Positions 24,061 through 32,221 of a DNA stretch of 35,847 nt are shown in pieces (within the stretch, counting starts at the first letter, position 1; the number at the start of each line of letters is the position of its first letter). The DNA is from Rhizobium aethiopicum (lineage in GTDB: Bacteria; Pseudomonadota; Alphaproteobacteria; Rhizobiales; Rhizobiaceae). Location: NCBI RefSeq assembly GCF_014197535.1, contig NZ_JACIFV010000040.1, forward strand, positions 1 through 35,847, in the 5' to 3' direction. A program made the position numbers and the translations under genes. The notes under the pieces are model-generated. The model worked only from the letters and a program-made list of their open reading frames with translations. It did no database searches and was not told the origin of the DNA.

Positions 24061-25080
24061 TCAACTTGCGATGCCGTCGGTGCGCGTCGGGTCCGAACGC
24101 AATGTATCGATTTCATAGATCGTCCGCATGACGGTCAGCCGCGCCGTGACGGTCGTCAAGAGCGCGATGACGATCATCGTCGCGAAGATGCCGGCATAAC
24201 CGAGGACGCCAACGGAGAAGGTGCCGAACAGCGCCGTTGCCTGATCCGTTTCCGGTGTTGCCAGCGTGCGGCTCTGCCAGAAACCGGCGGTGGCGAAGAA
24301 AAGAGCGGCAAGCGCGCTGCCGATCGCTGAGCCCTTGAGGCTGATCTTCAGAAAATGCTTCTGAAATTCAGTGGCGACGAAGGAGCTCTCGGCACCGACG
24401 AAATGCAGCACTTCAACGATGTGGCGGTTGCCCGACAGCGCGCCGCGCGTGGCGAAGACAACGGTCAGCACCATGGCCGAGAAAACCAGGAGCAGGATGC
24501 CGGTGCCGATCAGCACGGTCGTGTGCGCCATGGAAACCAGCCGGTCGACCCAGGTGCGGTGATCGTCAAGGCTCGCCTGCGGGATGCTGTCCTTGAGGAG
24601 CCCTCGCATCGCATCGAAAGCCGGCGGATTGTTTTCGTCGATGGTGATGACGACGAGACGGGGAACAGGCAGATCCTTGAGATCGAGACCGGGCCCGAGC
24701 CAGGGTTCGAGCAACCGGGCGGTGGCCGCTTCGTCGACGATCTGGCCGCTCTTGGTGCCGACGAAGGTCAGCGCCAGGTCGCGTGCCTGCGTCAGCGCCT
24801 TTTCCATATCGAGATTGTCGTCCGGCTTGATCTGGATGGTGATCTCGCGGGAGATCTGGCTCTCCCAGCTTGCCGCCGTCGAACGCACCATGCTGACGCC
24901 GCCGAGCGTCAGGCAGGCGAGAAAGGCCATGATCGATATGACCACCATCAGGGCGTTGCCCTGGATGTTGGAGGGCGGCAGGATCGGCGCGGTCGGGCGC
25001 ACGCGCATTTCCGGCCGCTTCTGCTGGGCGGCAGGCTGGGCCGACGCCTTCTCTCGGTTCCTGGACGGGGGCTCAGTCAT
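24061..25080 (-). CDS. ftsX: Cell division ABC-type permease FtsX
   Basis: This 339-residue membrane protein has an Arg/Pro/Ala-rich cytoplasmic start, a first transmembrane helix at about 42-64, a periplasmic domain of about 100 residues, and three further helices in the C-terminal half, the FtsX/MacB-like topology. FtsX couples FtsE ATP use to activation of peptidoglycan hydrolases at the septum. It overlaps ftsE by eight bases. Order ftsE-ftsX is standard. The periplasmic part diverges strongly among families, so the partner hydrolase or adaptor cannot be named here. Confidence 0.9.
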   Translation of the reverse strand: MTEPPSRNREKASAQPAAQQKRPEMRVRPTAPILPPSNIQGNALMVVISIMAFLACLTLGGVSMVRSTAASWESQISREITIQIKPDDNLDMEKALTQARDLALTFVGTKSGQIVDEAATARLLEPWLGPGLDLKDLPVPRLVVITIDENNPPAFDAMRGLLKDSIPQASLDDHRTWVDRLVSMAHTTVLIGTGILLLVFSAMVLTVVFATRGALSGNRHIVEVLHFVGAESSFVATEFQKHFLKISLKGSAIGSALAALFFATAGFWQSRTLATPETDQATALFGTFSVGVLGYAGIFATMIVIALLTTVTARLTVMRTIYEIDTLRSDPTRTDGIAS

Positions 25081-25732
25081 AGATATCGAGATGCCCCTCC
25101 GAGAGGATCATACGGCGGGCTTCCACCTGTTCCATCAGCGTCAGGTCATGGGTGGCGATGACGACAGCCGTACCAAGCCGATTGAGTTCGAGGAAAAGAT
25201 TGAGCAGGCGCCTCGCCATCGGCGGGTCGACATTGCCCGTCGGCTCGTCGGCCAGCAGGACCTCCGGCCGGTCCATCAGCGCCCGGGCGATAGCGGCGCG
25301 CTGCTTCTCCCCGCCGGAGAGGACCGGCGGCAGCACGTTGATGCGTTCGCCGAGCCCGACCCATTTCAAGAGTTCCAGAACATCGGTTTTGTAGGAGCTT
25401 TCCTCCTTGCCGCGCACCCGCAAGGGCAAAGCGACGTTTTCATAGGTCGTGAGATGGTCGAGCAGGCGGAAATCCTGGAAGACGATGCCGACGCGCCGCC
25501 GCAGCAGCGGCAGTTCCGGCCGGGGAATTTCGGAAATGTCGCGCCCGAACATGCGGATCAGGCCACGTGTCGGCTGCAGCGACATGAAGAGCAGCCGCAG
25601 CAGCGAGGTCTTGCCGGCACCGGATGGGCCCGTCAGGAACTGAAAGGATTTCTTCGGAATGTCGAAGGTCAGGTCCCGGAGGATTTCCGGGCCCATACCA
25701 TAGCGCAAACCGACATTCTCGAAGTGGATCAA
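25073..25732 (-). CDS. ftsE: Cell division ATP-binding protein FtsE
   Basis: This 219-residue ABC ATPase works with FtsX. Walker A is G-P-S-G-A-G-K-T-S at 35-43, the Q-loop is F-Q-D near 85, the ABC signature L-S-G-G-E-K-Q-R lies at 138-145, Walker B L-L-A-D-E-P-T-G at 159-166 and the switch H in A-T-H-D near 193. I selected TTG at 25732 because it starts M-I-H-F-E-N-V-G-L-R-Y-G, which is the usual FtsE N terminus; the longer frame to 25852 adds 40 residues not seen in the family. It is divergent from an unknown anchored protein; a TTAACCAT site and paired GTTAAC sites are upstream. Confidence 0.92.
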   Translation of the reverse strand: MIHFENVGLRYGMGPEILRDLTFDIPKKSFQFLTGPSGAGKTSLLRLLFMSLQPTRGLIRMFGRDISEIPRPELPLLRRRVGIVFQDFRLLDHLTTYENVALPLRVRGKEESSYKTDVLELLKWVGLGERINVLPPVLSGGEKQRAAIARALMDRPEVLLADEPTGNVDPPMARRLLNLFLELNRLGTAVVIATHDLTLMEQVEARRMILSEGHLDIYD

Positions 25733-25771
25733 CGGGCAGCTCAGTCTGTTCTTGGTTTCACCGCGCGACTT

Positions 25772-25790
25772 GTTAACCAACACCGTTAAC
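25772..25790. promoter_or_regulatory. Paired GTTAAC palindromes upstream of ftsE
   Basis: Two GTTAAC hexamers (25772-25777 and 25785-25790) are separated by seven bases, 39 bases upstream of the ftsE start. The TTAA cores are nine bases apart, so this is not the TTAA-N7-TTAA CtrA box, but it could be a binding site of another dimeric regulator. Confidence 0.4.
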
Positions 25791-25844
25791 AGCCGGTAAA
25801 TTTTGCCGGAAAGACGCCCGTTTGATGGCAATCTTTGCGAAGCA

Positions 25845-25852
25845 TTAACCAT
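25845..25852. promoter_or_regulatory. TTAACCAT, CtrA-type half-site, between ftsE and the divergent gene
   Basis: TTAACCAT (25845-25852) matches the short CtrA recognition motif of Rhizobiales. It lies in the 182-base region shared by divergent ftsE and the gene at 25915, so it could serve either. A short 8-mer has a fair chance of arising by accident; the cell-cycle context of ftsE and a second copy before cpdR raise its credibility. Confidence 0.4.
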
Positions 25853-25914
25853 TAAAATTTACGACTGAGGAGGATTCGTTTCAATGCCAAGATTTCTTGC
25901 GGCAGCGAAACCAT

Positions 25915-26592
25915 GTGGACATCTGCGAGGCAGCCACCGTGGAAGCATCCTCCTTCAGCCGCCGGACACCGGGCCAGGCCTATGATTTCCTGCCGCCCGA
26001 ATCCGCACACCGCCAGTATCGTTCAACACGTCCTGCTGATGTTTCCGACGCCGAATTCGTGACGGTCGGCAAAGCCCGGCCGAAGGACTTCAGCCCCAGG
26101 ATCCATAACGACAACGGCAGGCGCATGGCGGCTGCGCGCGCCGCACGGCCGCCGCTCCTGCCGGCGATGGCTGCTTCCGCTCTGCGAAGGGCGGAATCCT
26201 GGCTGCAGCGGGCGTCGCTGCGCAGCTTCGCGGTGCTGGTACTGGCGCTCGCCGTGCTCGTTTTCGGCCTCGCAGGCGGCTTTTCCGGCCTTTCCGCCGC
26301 GGGCGCCTCCTCCGGAGCGCCGCTGCATTTCACCCATGTCACCGTGACGCCGCGCGATGCGAACGGCATGCGTGTGCTCGTCGTCAACGGCATCATCGAA
26401 AACGACAGCGGCACGACGCAGACGGTGCATCCGATCCGCGCCGATTTGGTGGCCGACGAACGGCTGACGGCAAGCGTCGTCATTGATCCGCCCGCCGACG
26501 TCATCTACGACGGCCAAAGCCGTGGCTTTTCGGCCCGAGTCCAGCACGCCGGCGGAAAATTGCCGGAGGTCCGGCTTTCCTTCCTGCCGTAG
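25915..26592 (+). CDS. Membrane-anchored protein of unknown function, DUF3426-like C-terminal part
   Basis: This protein of about 225 residues has a polar, Pro/Arg-rich N-terminal half, one hydrophobic segment at about 100-118 (F-A-V-L-V-L-A-L-A-V-L-V-F-G), then a beta-rich external domain with V-L-V-V-N-G-I-I-E-N-D-S-G. Such a domain after a single helix resembles the C-terminal part of MJ0042 zinc-finger/DUF3426 proteins found near ftsEX or similar genes in alphaproteobacteria, but the N-terminal CxxC zinc ribbon of that family is absent. Start is uncertain: GTG 25915 (used here), TTG 25897, neither with a ribosome-binding site. A strong GAGGAGGA and ATG at 25884 lie just upstream in another frame, suggesting a possible frameshift. 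Function is unknown. Confidence 0.6.
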   Translation: MDICEAATVEASSFSRRTPGQAYDFLPPESAHRQYRSTRPADVSDAEFVTVGKARPKDFSPRIHNDNGRRMAAARAARPPLLPAMAASALRRAESWLQRASLRSFAVLVLALAVLVFGLAGGFSGLSAAGASSGAPLHFTHVTVTPRDANGMRVLVVNGIIENDSGTTQTVHPIRADLVADERLTASVVIDPPADVIYDGQSRGFSARVQHAGGKLPEVRLSFLP

Positions 26593-26721
26593 AAATGACC
26601 GGATTCGTAATGGCTTTCCGCCACAAGATGCGCCAATCCCGTTGATTTCATGATCGGCGAGGCTGTTTCAGGCGCGCATATGTGCTAACGGCTTACCCTT
26701 CTTTTCATGGAGCAAGCCTTT

Positions 26722-27264
26722 ATGCCTGTCGTGCGCGGAAAAAATATCGAGCCGCTCTTCACCGCCGAGCAGATCGCGGAGCGCAATCATGCGATGGCGC
26801 GGGAGATCGCCAACGGCCCGACCAAGGACCTGCTCGTCATTGCCGTGCTCAAGGGCTCCTTCATCTTCGCCGCCGACCTGATCCGCGCCCTGCACGACAC
26901 CGGGCTTGCTCCCGAGGTCGAGTTCATCACGCTGTCGAGTTACGGCACCGGCACGGTTTCGCAGGGCGTGCGCATCGTCAAGGATATCGATAGCGACGTA
27001 CATGGCCGAGACGTCCTCCTGATCGACGATATTCTCGAGTCCGGCCGGACGCTGCTGTTTGCCAAGGAGCTGCTCTTCGAACGTGGCGCGCGCAACGTGA
27101 CGATCGCCGTGCTGCTCGACAAGCGGGTCAAGCGCAAGGAAAAGCTGGAGGCCGACTATGTCGGCTTCGAATGTCCCGATTACTTCGTCGTCGGGTACGG
27201 CATGGACGTTGCCTATGCGTTTCGCGAACTGCCCTTCGTCGGCGTGGTGACCGGCGACGCCTGA
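26722..27264 (+). CDS. hpt: Hypoxanthine phosphoribosyltransferase
   Basis: This 180-residue enzyme salvages hypoxanthine, and perhaps guanine, to IMP or GMP using PRPP. The PRPP-binding motif is V-L-L-I-D-D-I-L-E-S-G-R-T near 101-113; the flexible-loop S-S-Y-G-T-G and the purine-binding K-R-x-x-K and Y-F-V-V-G-Y-G-M-D segments are also visible. ATG 26722 gives M-P-V-V-R-G-K and sits nine bases after GGAG; ATG 26707 has no site of its own. Neighbours are unrelated in function, and cpdR follows after 135 bases. Confidence 0.95.
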   Translation: MPVVRGKNIEPLFTAEQIAERNHAMAREIANGPTKDLLVIAVLKGSFIFAADLIRALHDTGLAPEVEFITLSSYGTGTVSQGVRIVKDIDSDVHGRDVLLIDDILESGRTLLFAKELLFERGARNVTIAVLLDKRVKRKEKLEADYVGFECPDYFVVGYGMDVAYAFRELPFVGVVTGDA

Positions 27265-27305
27265 GGAATGCGGGCATCGCGTCATTGCCGCGTGAAGACG
27301 GGTTG

Positions 27306-27313
27306 TTAACCAT
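27306..27313. promoter_or_regulatory. TTAACCAT, CtrA-type half-site upstream of cpdR
   Basis: TTAACCAT at 27306-27313 lies 86 bases before the cpdR start codon, a normal distance for an activator site. In Caulobacter, CtrA drives cpdR transcription, so a CtrA half-site here fits a conserved loop. The spacing for a full double box is not met. Confidence 0.45.
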
Positions 27314-27399
27314 CTCGTCCATCGCTTCGCCATCTTTACCGATCGAAAAGGAAAGTCTGGTGATTTCCGTCGCGGGGCTGAAGACGGAGCAATGCACAT

Positions 27400-27759
27400 A
27401 TGGCAAGAATTCTGATTACGGAAGACGAGGATTCCCTGCGGTCTTTCGTAGCCCGGGCCTTGCGGCTCGACGGTCACGAGACCGATGAGGCGGCCGACGG
27501 CGCTGAGGGGCTGGAGAAGCTGAAGGACGGGGTCTATGATCTGCTGCTGTCGGACATCCGCATGCCCGTGATGGACGGCATCGAACTCGCTCATCAGGCG
27601 AAGGACGCCTTCCCCGCTTTGAAGATTTTGCTGATGACCGGCTATGCCGAGCAGCGCGAGCGCGCCGACGATCTTGCAGAAAAAATCATCGACGTCGTCG
27701 CCAAGCCATTTGCGCTTCCCGATATACGCAAGGCCGTCGCCCGGGCGCTTGTCGCTTAA
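27400..27759 (+). CDS. cpdR: CpdR-type single-domain response regulator
   Basis: This 119-residue receiver domain has no output domain. Acidic residues E8-D9-E10 lie after the first strand, the phospho-acceptor is Asp52 in L-L-L-S-D-I-R-M-P-V-M-D-G, T80 is in L-M-T-G-Y-A, and the conserved Lys102 lies in A-K-P-F. The overall pattern, M-A-R-I-L-I-T-E-D-E and L-M-T-G-Y-A-E-Q-R-E-R, is that of CpdR. In alphaproteobacteria the unphosphorylated form guides ClpXP to degrade CtrA and other targets at the cell pole. Rhizobia have paralogues (CpdR1, CpdR2), so which one this is remains open. A TTAACCAT site is upstream, and it converges on the TIGR02302 gene. Confidence 0.92.
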   Translation: MARILITEDEDSLRSFVARALRLDGHETDEAADGAEGLEKLKDGVYDLLLSDIRMPVMDGIELAHQAKDAFPALKILLMTGYAEQRERADDLAEKIIDVVAKPFALPDIRKAVARALVA

Positions 27760-27792
27760 AGCGCGCGCCTATCTTTGACGGCGGTATGAGGC

Positions 27793-30477
27793 TTACTGGA
27801 TGTCCAGAAGCCGTTCGAGATACCGCCGTTCCATTTCCTGTGGCGGATTGTTGCCGAGCTTCTCGCGAATCGCATCGAGAATTTCGCGTGCGCGCTGAAC
27901 GTCGATTTCGTCAGGCACCTTCACGCCGTCATTGTCGATATAGCCGTTGCTCATGCGTGGCCGTCCCAACGGATCGCGGCCGTTCTGATCGCCCTGGCCG
28001 ACCTGGCCGTTCGGGCCCTGTCCCTGCTGGCCCCGTTGCGCCTGCATCATCTGGTTCATCATGTCGCGGGCGCCCTGGCGAAGGGCTTCAAGCGCGCGGC
28101 CCTGGTTCTCGACGGCCGTGTCGCCGCGGCCCTGGCCGAGTTCGCGGCCGGCGCCATCCATCTCGCGTTGAGCCTGGCCGAAGCCTGGACCGGGCTTCAT
28201 GCCCATTTCGCCGAGTTTCTTCTGCAATTCGCCGAGCTGCTTGCCGAGCGCATCCTGCTGGGCGCGCAACTGTTTCAGCGCTTCCCTGAGCTGCTCGGCG
28301 GTCATCTGGTCGGAAGGTTGCTGGCCCTGACCTTGCTGGCCCTTACCTTGCCGGCTCTGGCCTTGCTGCCCTTGCTGCTGATCCTGCGGCTCGCCATTCT
28401 CTCCCGGCATCATCTCGTCGAGCAGCGGATCGTTTTCGCCCATATCGGATTCGCCACGCTGCATACGGTCCTTGAGCTGCTGATCGAGGCGGAAGGTTTC
28501 TTCCATCAGCTTCTGCTGATCGCGCAGGATCTCGCCGAGCTTGTCGATCTGCTTGCGGGCTTCGCTGTTTTCCTGACCCTGCTGGCCCCGCTGCGGCCGG
28601 CCGGCCTGCAGGTTGTTCATCATGCGCTGCAATTCCGACAGCATCTGCTGTGCCGCGTCGCGATTGCCCGAGCGGGCGAGATTCTCGATCTGGTCCATCA
28701 TCCGTTCCAGATCCTGCTGGCGCAGGATGTTCTGCGCATTCTGGTTCGGCTGCATCGTCGGGGCGTTCTGCATGCGTTCGGCAAGCTCGCTCAGGTAATC
28801 CTGCATCGCCTTGCGCAGCTCATCCATCAGCTTCTTGATCTCTTCGTCGGGCGCGTTGCGGTCCAATGCGTCGGCAAGCTTCTGCTGGGCTTCGCGCAGC
28901 TTGCGCTCGGCAAGCGAAAGATCGCCGTCCTCCATGCCGAGCGCAATCTCCCAGAGATACTGGGCGGTATCCTTCAGCGCCTCCTCGCCCTTTGCCAGCT
29001 TCATGCGGGCCAAGGCCGATTCCAGCAGCAGGTAGTTGGTGAGCTTGGGGATGGTCTCCTCGGGACGGATGGTCAGCGCCTCGTTCAGCGCGATCGCCTG
29101 CGGCATCTTACGGGTATCGAGTGCGAAAACCTGCCGTTCCTCGGCGACAGCTGCGGCAAGCGGCTCGTTGAAGGGCCGCGACGGCAGCGTCATTTCGTAG
29201 GGTGGGCTGCGGCCGGTCTGGCCAGCGGCATCCTTGGCGACGAGGGTAATGCGCACCGGCTTGCCGGCAAGCGGATGTTCGGTCAGATTCCGGCTGGTCA
29301 CGCCCTTGGCGTCGCGGGCGTTGCGGCGGGGGATATCCAGCCGGTACTCCGGCAGCGGATAGAGCGGCGTCGCCGCCGGATCGTTTTCCATAGGAACGAT
29401 CTCGGCATGGCCCTCCTGGACGCCATAGTCGTCCTTGACGGTGAAGCCGATTTCCAGCGCGCCGTTGACGCTTACCTTCGGCATGCCGTCAAAGGCGATT
29501 TCAGGCGCCTTGTCAGGCAGCACGTCGAAGCTCCAGCGGCGACCATTGACCTCGAGCGCGCCGTTTTCCTCAAGCTTCATCACATGCGTCTGCGCGATGA
29601 GGGCATTGTTGGCAGGCCCGCCGGTCGTCGGCTGCTCGTTGGCAGGTGCGGGCGCCTGCTGTGGCCTTGCGTCGGCCTGTAGGGCGATATCCCGCGCCTC
29701 GCCGTTCGCCTTGCGGAACACGACCTTTTCGGTCGTCTTTCCGCCGCTGACGCGCACGGTGAGACCGGAAAACTGCGGGATGCCGATCGGCGCCTGTTCG
29801 CTGCCGTCGGCGGTCAAGTAAATCGGCGCGCGACCGGTATAGGAGGGCGGCGTCACCCAGGCGTCGATGCGCACCGCCGGATCGACCGCCACCTGCTCGG
29901 GCGCTGACTGCAATGCGTCACTGATCGAGCCGCCGTTGAGCGACAGCGAATAGCCAAAAGCGGTGACGAGCAGCAGAGCAGGGATGGCGCGCAGGGCGAA
30001 GCGGTCATGTGCGGCGATATCAGGCCGCGGCATGCCGGCATCGAGTGCTGCGATCTTTTCGGCCATGCGCACCTGGTGCTCACGCCAAAGTGCCCGCGAA
30101 AAGGGCGTGTCGTAGGCCGGCTCGTCTTCCTGGACGGCAACCGGCTGGTGCGGCAGGCCGTTGCGCTCTTCCAGCATGCGATCGGCTTCAGCGGTTTTCG
30201 GCCAGCGCAGAAGGCGGAAGGGGACAAGCGAGACGAGGAACGCCGCGGCAAAGGCGATCAGCAGCAGGATGCGCAGCCAGTCCGGCACGTTGCGGAAGAT
30301 GCCGAACCACGAGGCTGAGAGGTAAATGGCGACGATGCAGAGGACCGGCATCAGCAGCGGCAGCAGTTGCTCGAAGAAGAGCACGGTGCGCGCCAGCAGG
30401 CGTTTCGTCGTTACCAGCCGGGCAAGCGAGGGACGGAGCGCGAATGCACCCTTCCTCTGCCTTAAGGGGCTTGTCAT
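27793..30477 (-). CDS. TIGR02302 / DUF4175 family membrane protein
   Basis: This 894-residue protein has two N-terminal transmembrane helices at about 37-57 and 66-88 and a third near 155-172, then a large outer part with beta-rich segments (about 180-470). A helical, coiled-coil-like region (about 480-620) follows. A Gln/Gly/Met-rich low-complexity stretch at about 630-830 contains repeats of Q-Q-G-Q. The final residues R-Y-L-E-R-L-L-D-I-Q close it. This layout is that of the alphaproteobacterial family TIGR02302, of unknown function. It is separated from lysA by 268 bases with a RIME-like repeat. The GAGACC region gives a weak ribosome-binding site before ATG 30477. Confidence 0.85.
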   Translation of the reverse strand: MTSPLRQRKGAFALRPSLARLVTTKRLLARTVLFFEQLLPLLMPVLCIVAIYLSASWFGIFRNVPDWLRILLLIAFAAAFLVSLVPFRLLRWPKTAEADRMLEERNGLPHQPVAVQEDEPAYDTPFSRALWREHQVRMAEKIAALDAGMPRPDIAAHDRFALRAIPALLLVTAFGYSLSLNGGSISDALQSAPEQVAVDPAVRIDAWVTPPSYTGRAPIYLTADGSEQAPIGIPQFSGLTVRVSGGKTTEKVVFRKANGEARDIALQADARPQQAPAPANEQPTTGGPANNALIAQTHVMKLEENGALEVNGRRWSFDVLPDKAPEIAFDGMPKVSVNGALEIGFTVKDDYGVQEGHAEIVPMENDPAATPLYPLPEYRLDIPRRNARDAKGVTSRNLTEHPLAGKPVRITLVAKDAAGQTGRSPPYEMTLPSRPFNEPLAAAVAEERQVFALDTRKMPQAIALNEALTIRPEETIPKLTNYLLLESALARMKLAKGEEALKDTAQYLWEIALGMEDGDLSLAERKLREAQQKLADALDRNAPDEEIKKLMDELRKAMQDYLSELAERMQNAPTMQPNQNAQNILRQQDLERMMDQIENLARSGNRDAAQQMLSELQRMMNNLQAGRPQRGQQGQENSEARKQIDKLGEILRDQQKLMEETFRLDQQLKDRMQRGESDMGENDPLLDEMMPGENGEPQDQQQGQQGQSRQGKGQQGQGQQPSDQMTAEQLREALKQLRAQQDALGKQLGELQKKLGEMGMKPGPGFGQAQREMDGAGRELGQGRGDTAVENQGRALEALRQGARDMMNQMMQAQRGQQGQGPNGQVGQGDQNGRDPLGRPRMSNGYIDNDGVKVPDEIDVQRAREILDAIREKLGNNPPQEMERRYLERLLDIQ

Positions 30478-30641
30478 CGGTCCGGTCTCCGCGATCTGGC
30501 ATTCTGGTACAGAGGGCGCTTCCGGCGATTGCGGGGCAATACGCTCATGAACGAAAGGATAACACTCTTTGTGGCGAAGGCGAGGGCGAACGGGCAGGAA
30601 TACCGCCTTTTCACGTTTATTCGCCCAAAAGTGATGTTGCT

Positions 30642-30745
30642 GCTAAAGCACGTCGCGATCTTTCAGATTCGCTTCTTGCGCTTTAGCTCTTTGTTTTACG
30701 CATGTCGTTATCGCAAAACCGCTTCACACTTTTGCGCGACATGTT
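30642..30745. repeat. RIME-like mosaic palindromic repeat, copy 2
   Basis: GCTAAAGC (30642-30649) with GCTTTAGC (30680-30687), and CATGTCG (30701-30707) with CGACATG (30737-30743), form two inverted repeats. The reverse strand contains AAAAGTGTGAAGCGGTTTTG, very close to the core of copy 1 at 88-250 but in opposite orientation. It abuts the lysA stop codon (30746-30748) and may help form its 3' end. Confidence 0.75.
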
Positions 30746-32014
30746 CTAGTCGAGCCAGGCCGGAACGGAATCGAGGCTGATCAGCTCGGCATAGGTCCTG
30801 CGCGGGCGAATCACATGAAAATCGCTGCCCTTGACCAGAACCTCGGGCACCAGCAGACGGCTGTTATAGGTGCCGGCCTGGACGGCGCCATAGGCGCCGG
30901 CAGTGCTGACGGCCATCAGGTCGCCGGGCTTCGGCATCGCCATTTCGCGGTCGAGCGCCAGATAATCGCCGGTCTCGCAAACGGGGCCGACCACGTCGGC
31001 GCGGATGCGCGGGGCGTTCGCTGCCGAAATCGTCACCGGACGAATCTCGTGATAAGCCTCGTAGAGCGTCGGGCGGATGAGGTCGTTCATCGCACCGTCG
31101 ACGATGACGAAGGTCTTCTCGCCGCCGTCCTTCACATAAAGAACTTCGGTCACGAGGATGCCGGCATTGCCGACGATGAGACGACCGGGTTCGGTGACGA
31201 TCTTGCAGTTCAGGCCGCGCAGCTGGTTCTTGACGATCGCTGCATAGGCATCGGGCAGCGGCGGCGGATTGTTGTCGTCCTTATAGGGAACGCCGAGACC
31301 GCCGCCGATGTCGACGTGATGAATGGAGTGGCCGTCCGCACGCAACGTCGCGACGAGATCGCGCAGCAGCTTGAAGGCGTCGTCAAAGGGCTGCAGCTCG
31401 GTGATCTGGCTGCCGATATGCATGTCGATGCCGGTGACATCGATCCCCGGCAGCTTGGCGGCATGGGCATAGATGGCGCGGGCGCGATCCCAGGAGATGC
31501 CGAACTTGTTTTCCTTCTTGCCGGTCGAGATCTTCGCATGCGTCTTGGCATCGACATCCGGATTGATGCGGAAGGAGACCGGCGCCTTCTTGCCGGCGTT
31601 GACGGCGTGCTGGTTAAGAATCTCCAGCTCAGGCTCGGATTCGACGTTGAAGCAGTAGATGCCAGCCTCAAGCGCGAAATCCATCTCCTGCGGCGTCTTG
31701 CCGACGCCCGAAAACATGATGCGGCTCGCCGGAATGCCGGCGGCAAGTGCACGGCGCAGTTCGCCTTCCGAAACGACGTCGATGCCGGCGCCCAGGCGTC
31801 CCAGGGTCTTCAGCACGGCTTGGTTCGAGTTCGCCTTCATCGCATAGCAGACCATGGAGTCGACATCGGCGAAGGCTTCCGAGAAGACGCGATAGTGGCG
31901 CTCCAGCGTTGCCGTGGAATAGACGTAGAACGGCGTGCCGACCGCCTTGGCGATCTCGGGAACGGGGACGTCCTCGGCGTAAAGGATGCCGTCGCGGTAA
32001 TCGAAATGGTTCAC
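30746..32014 (-). CDS. lysA: Diaminopimelate decarboxylase
   Basis: This 422-residue fold-type III PLP enzyme decarboxylates meso-diaminopimelate to L-lysine, the last step of lysine synthesis. The PLP lysine is Lys60 in C-Y-A-M-K-A-N. H-I-G-S-Q, the glycine-rich G-G-G-L-G-V-P-Y, E-P-G-R and the C-E-T-G-D segment, whose Cys reaches the active site of the second subunit, are all visible. The start is GTG 32014, just 12 bases after the lptM stop. The order argH-lptM-lysA on one strand suggests co-transcription. Confidence 0.95.
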   Translation of the reverse strand: MNHFDYRDGILYAEDVPVPEIAKAVGTPFYVYSTATLERHYRVFSEAFADVDSMVCYAMKANSNQAVLKTLGRLGAGIDVVSEGELRRALAAGIPASRIMFSGVGKTPQEMDFALEAGIYCFNVESEPELEILNQHAVNAGKKAPVSFRINPDVDAKTHAKISTGKKENKFGISWDRARAIYAHAAKLPGIDVTGIDMHIGSQITELQPFDDAFKLLRDLVATLRADGHSIHHVDIGGGLGVPYKDDNNPPPLPDAYAAIVKNQLRGLNCKIVTEPGRLIVGNAGILVTEVLYVKDGGEKTFVIVDGAMNDLIRPTLYEAYHEIRPVTISAANAPRIRADVVGPVCETGDYLALDREMAMPKPGDLMAVSTAGAYGAVQAGTYNSRLLVPEVLVKGSDFHVIRPRRTYAELISLDSVPAWLD

Positions 32015-32026
32015 GGGGTGCGCGCC

Positions 32027-32221
32027 TTAAAGGAGGGGGTCAAGAAGAAAGGGCTTGTCAACGGTGCCGGGCTGTTTCGTCGGCTTGGAAACGTCGCCTT
32101 CCTTCGTCGCCGCAGCACTCGGCGGATCGAGATCGCCCTTGCGTCCGCATCCGGCAACGGCAAGGCCGATGACGGCGAGCACCGCCGTCAGGCGGATGAG
32201 GTGCGGCAAGCTCTTCTGCAT
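32027..32221 (-). CDS. lptM: LptM-like small lipoprotein
   Basis: This 64-residue protein has a type II signal ending in a lipobox L-A-V-A-G-C-G-R-K-G with the lipidated Cys at about residue 25. G-C-G-x-K-G-D-L-x-x-P just after is the signature of LptM (YifL), a small outer-membrane lipoprotein that in Escherichia coli aids oxidative maturation of the LptD translocon. LptM is also next to lysA in enterobacteria, which supports the call. Start: ATG 32221 is preceded by AGAGGA; the longer frame to 32281 lacks a site. The remainder is a short Pro/Lys-rich tail. Confidence 0.85.
   Translation of the reverse strand: MQKSLPHLIRLTAVLAVIGLAVAGCGRKGDLDPPSAAATKEGDVSKPTKQPGTVDKPFLLDPLL

Noticed and set aside
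25733..25852. 40-residue N-terminal extension of FtsE
   Set aside because: The family starts at M-I-H-F-E-N-V; the extension covers the promoter region with TTAA-type sites.
28036..29682. 548-codon plus-strand ORF opposite the TIGR02302 gene
   Set aside because: Its Leu/Ala-rich translation comes from the reverse of the Gln-rich region; it has no domain or ribosome-binding context.
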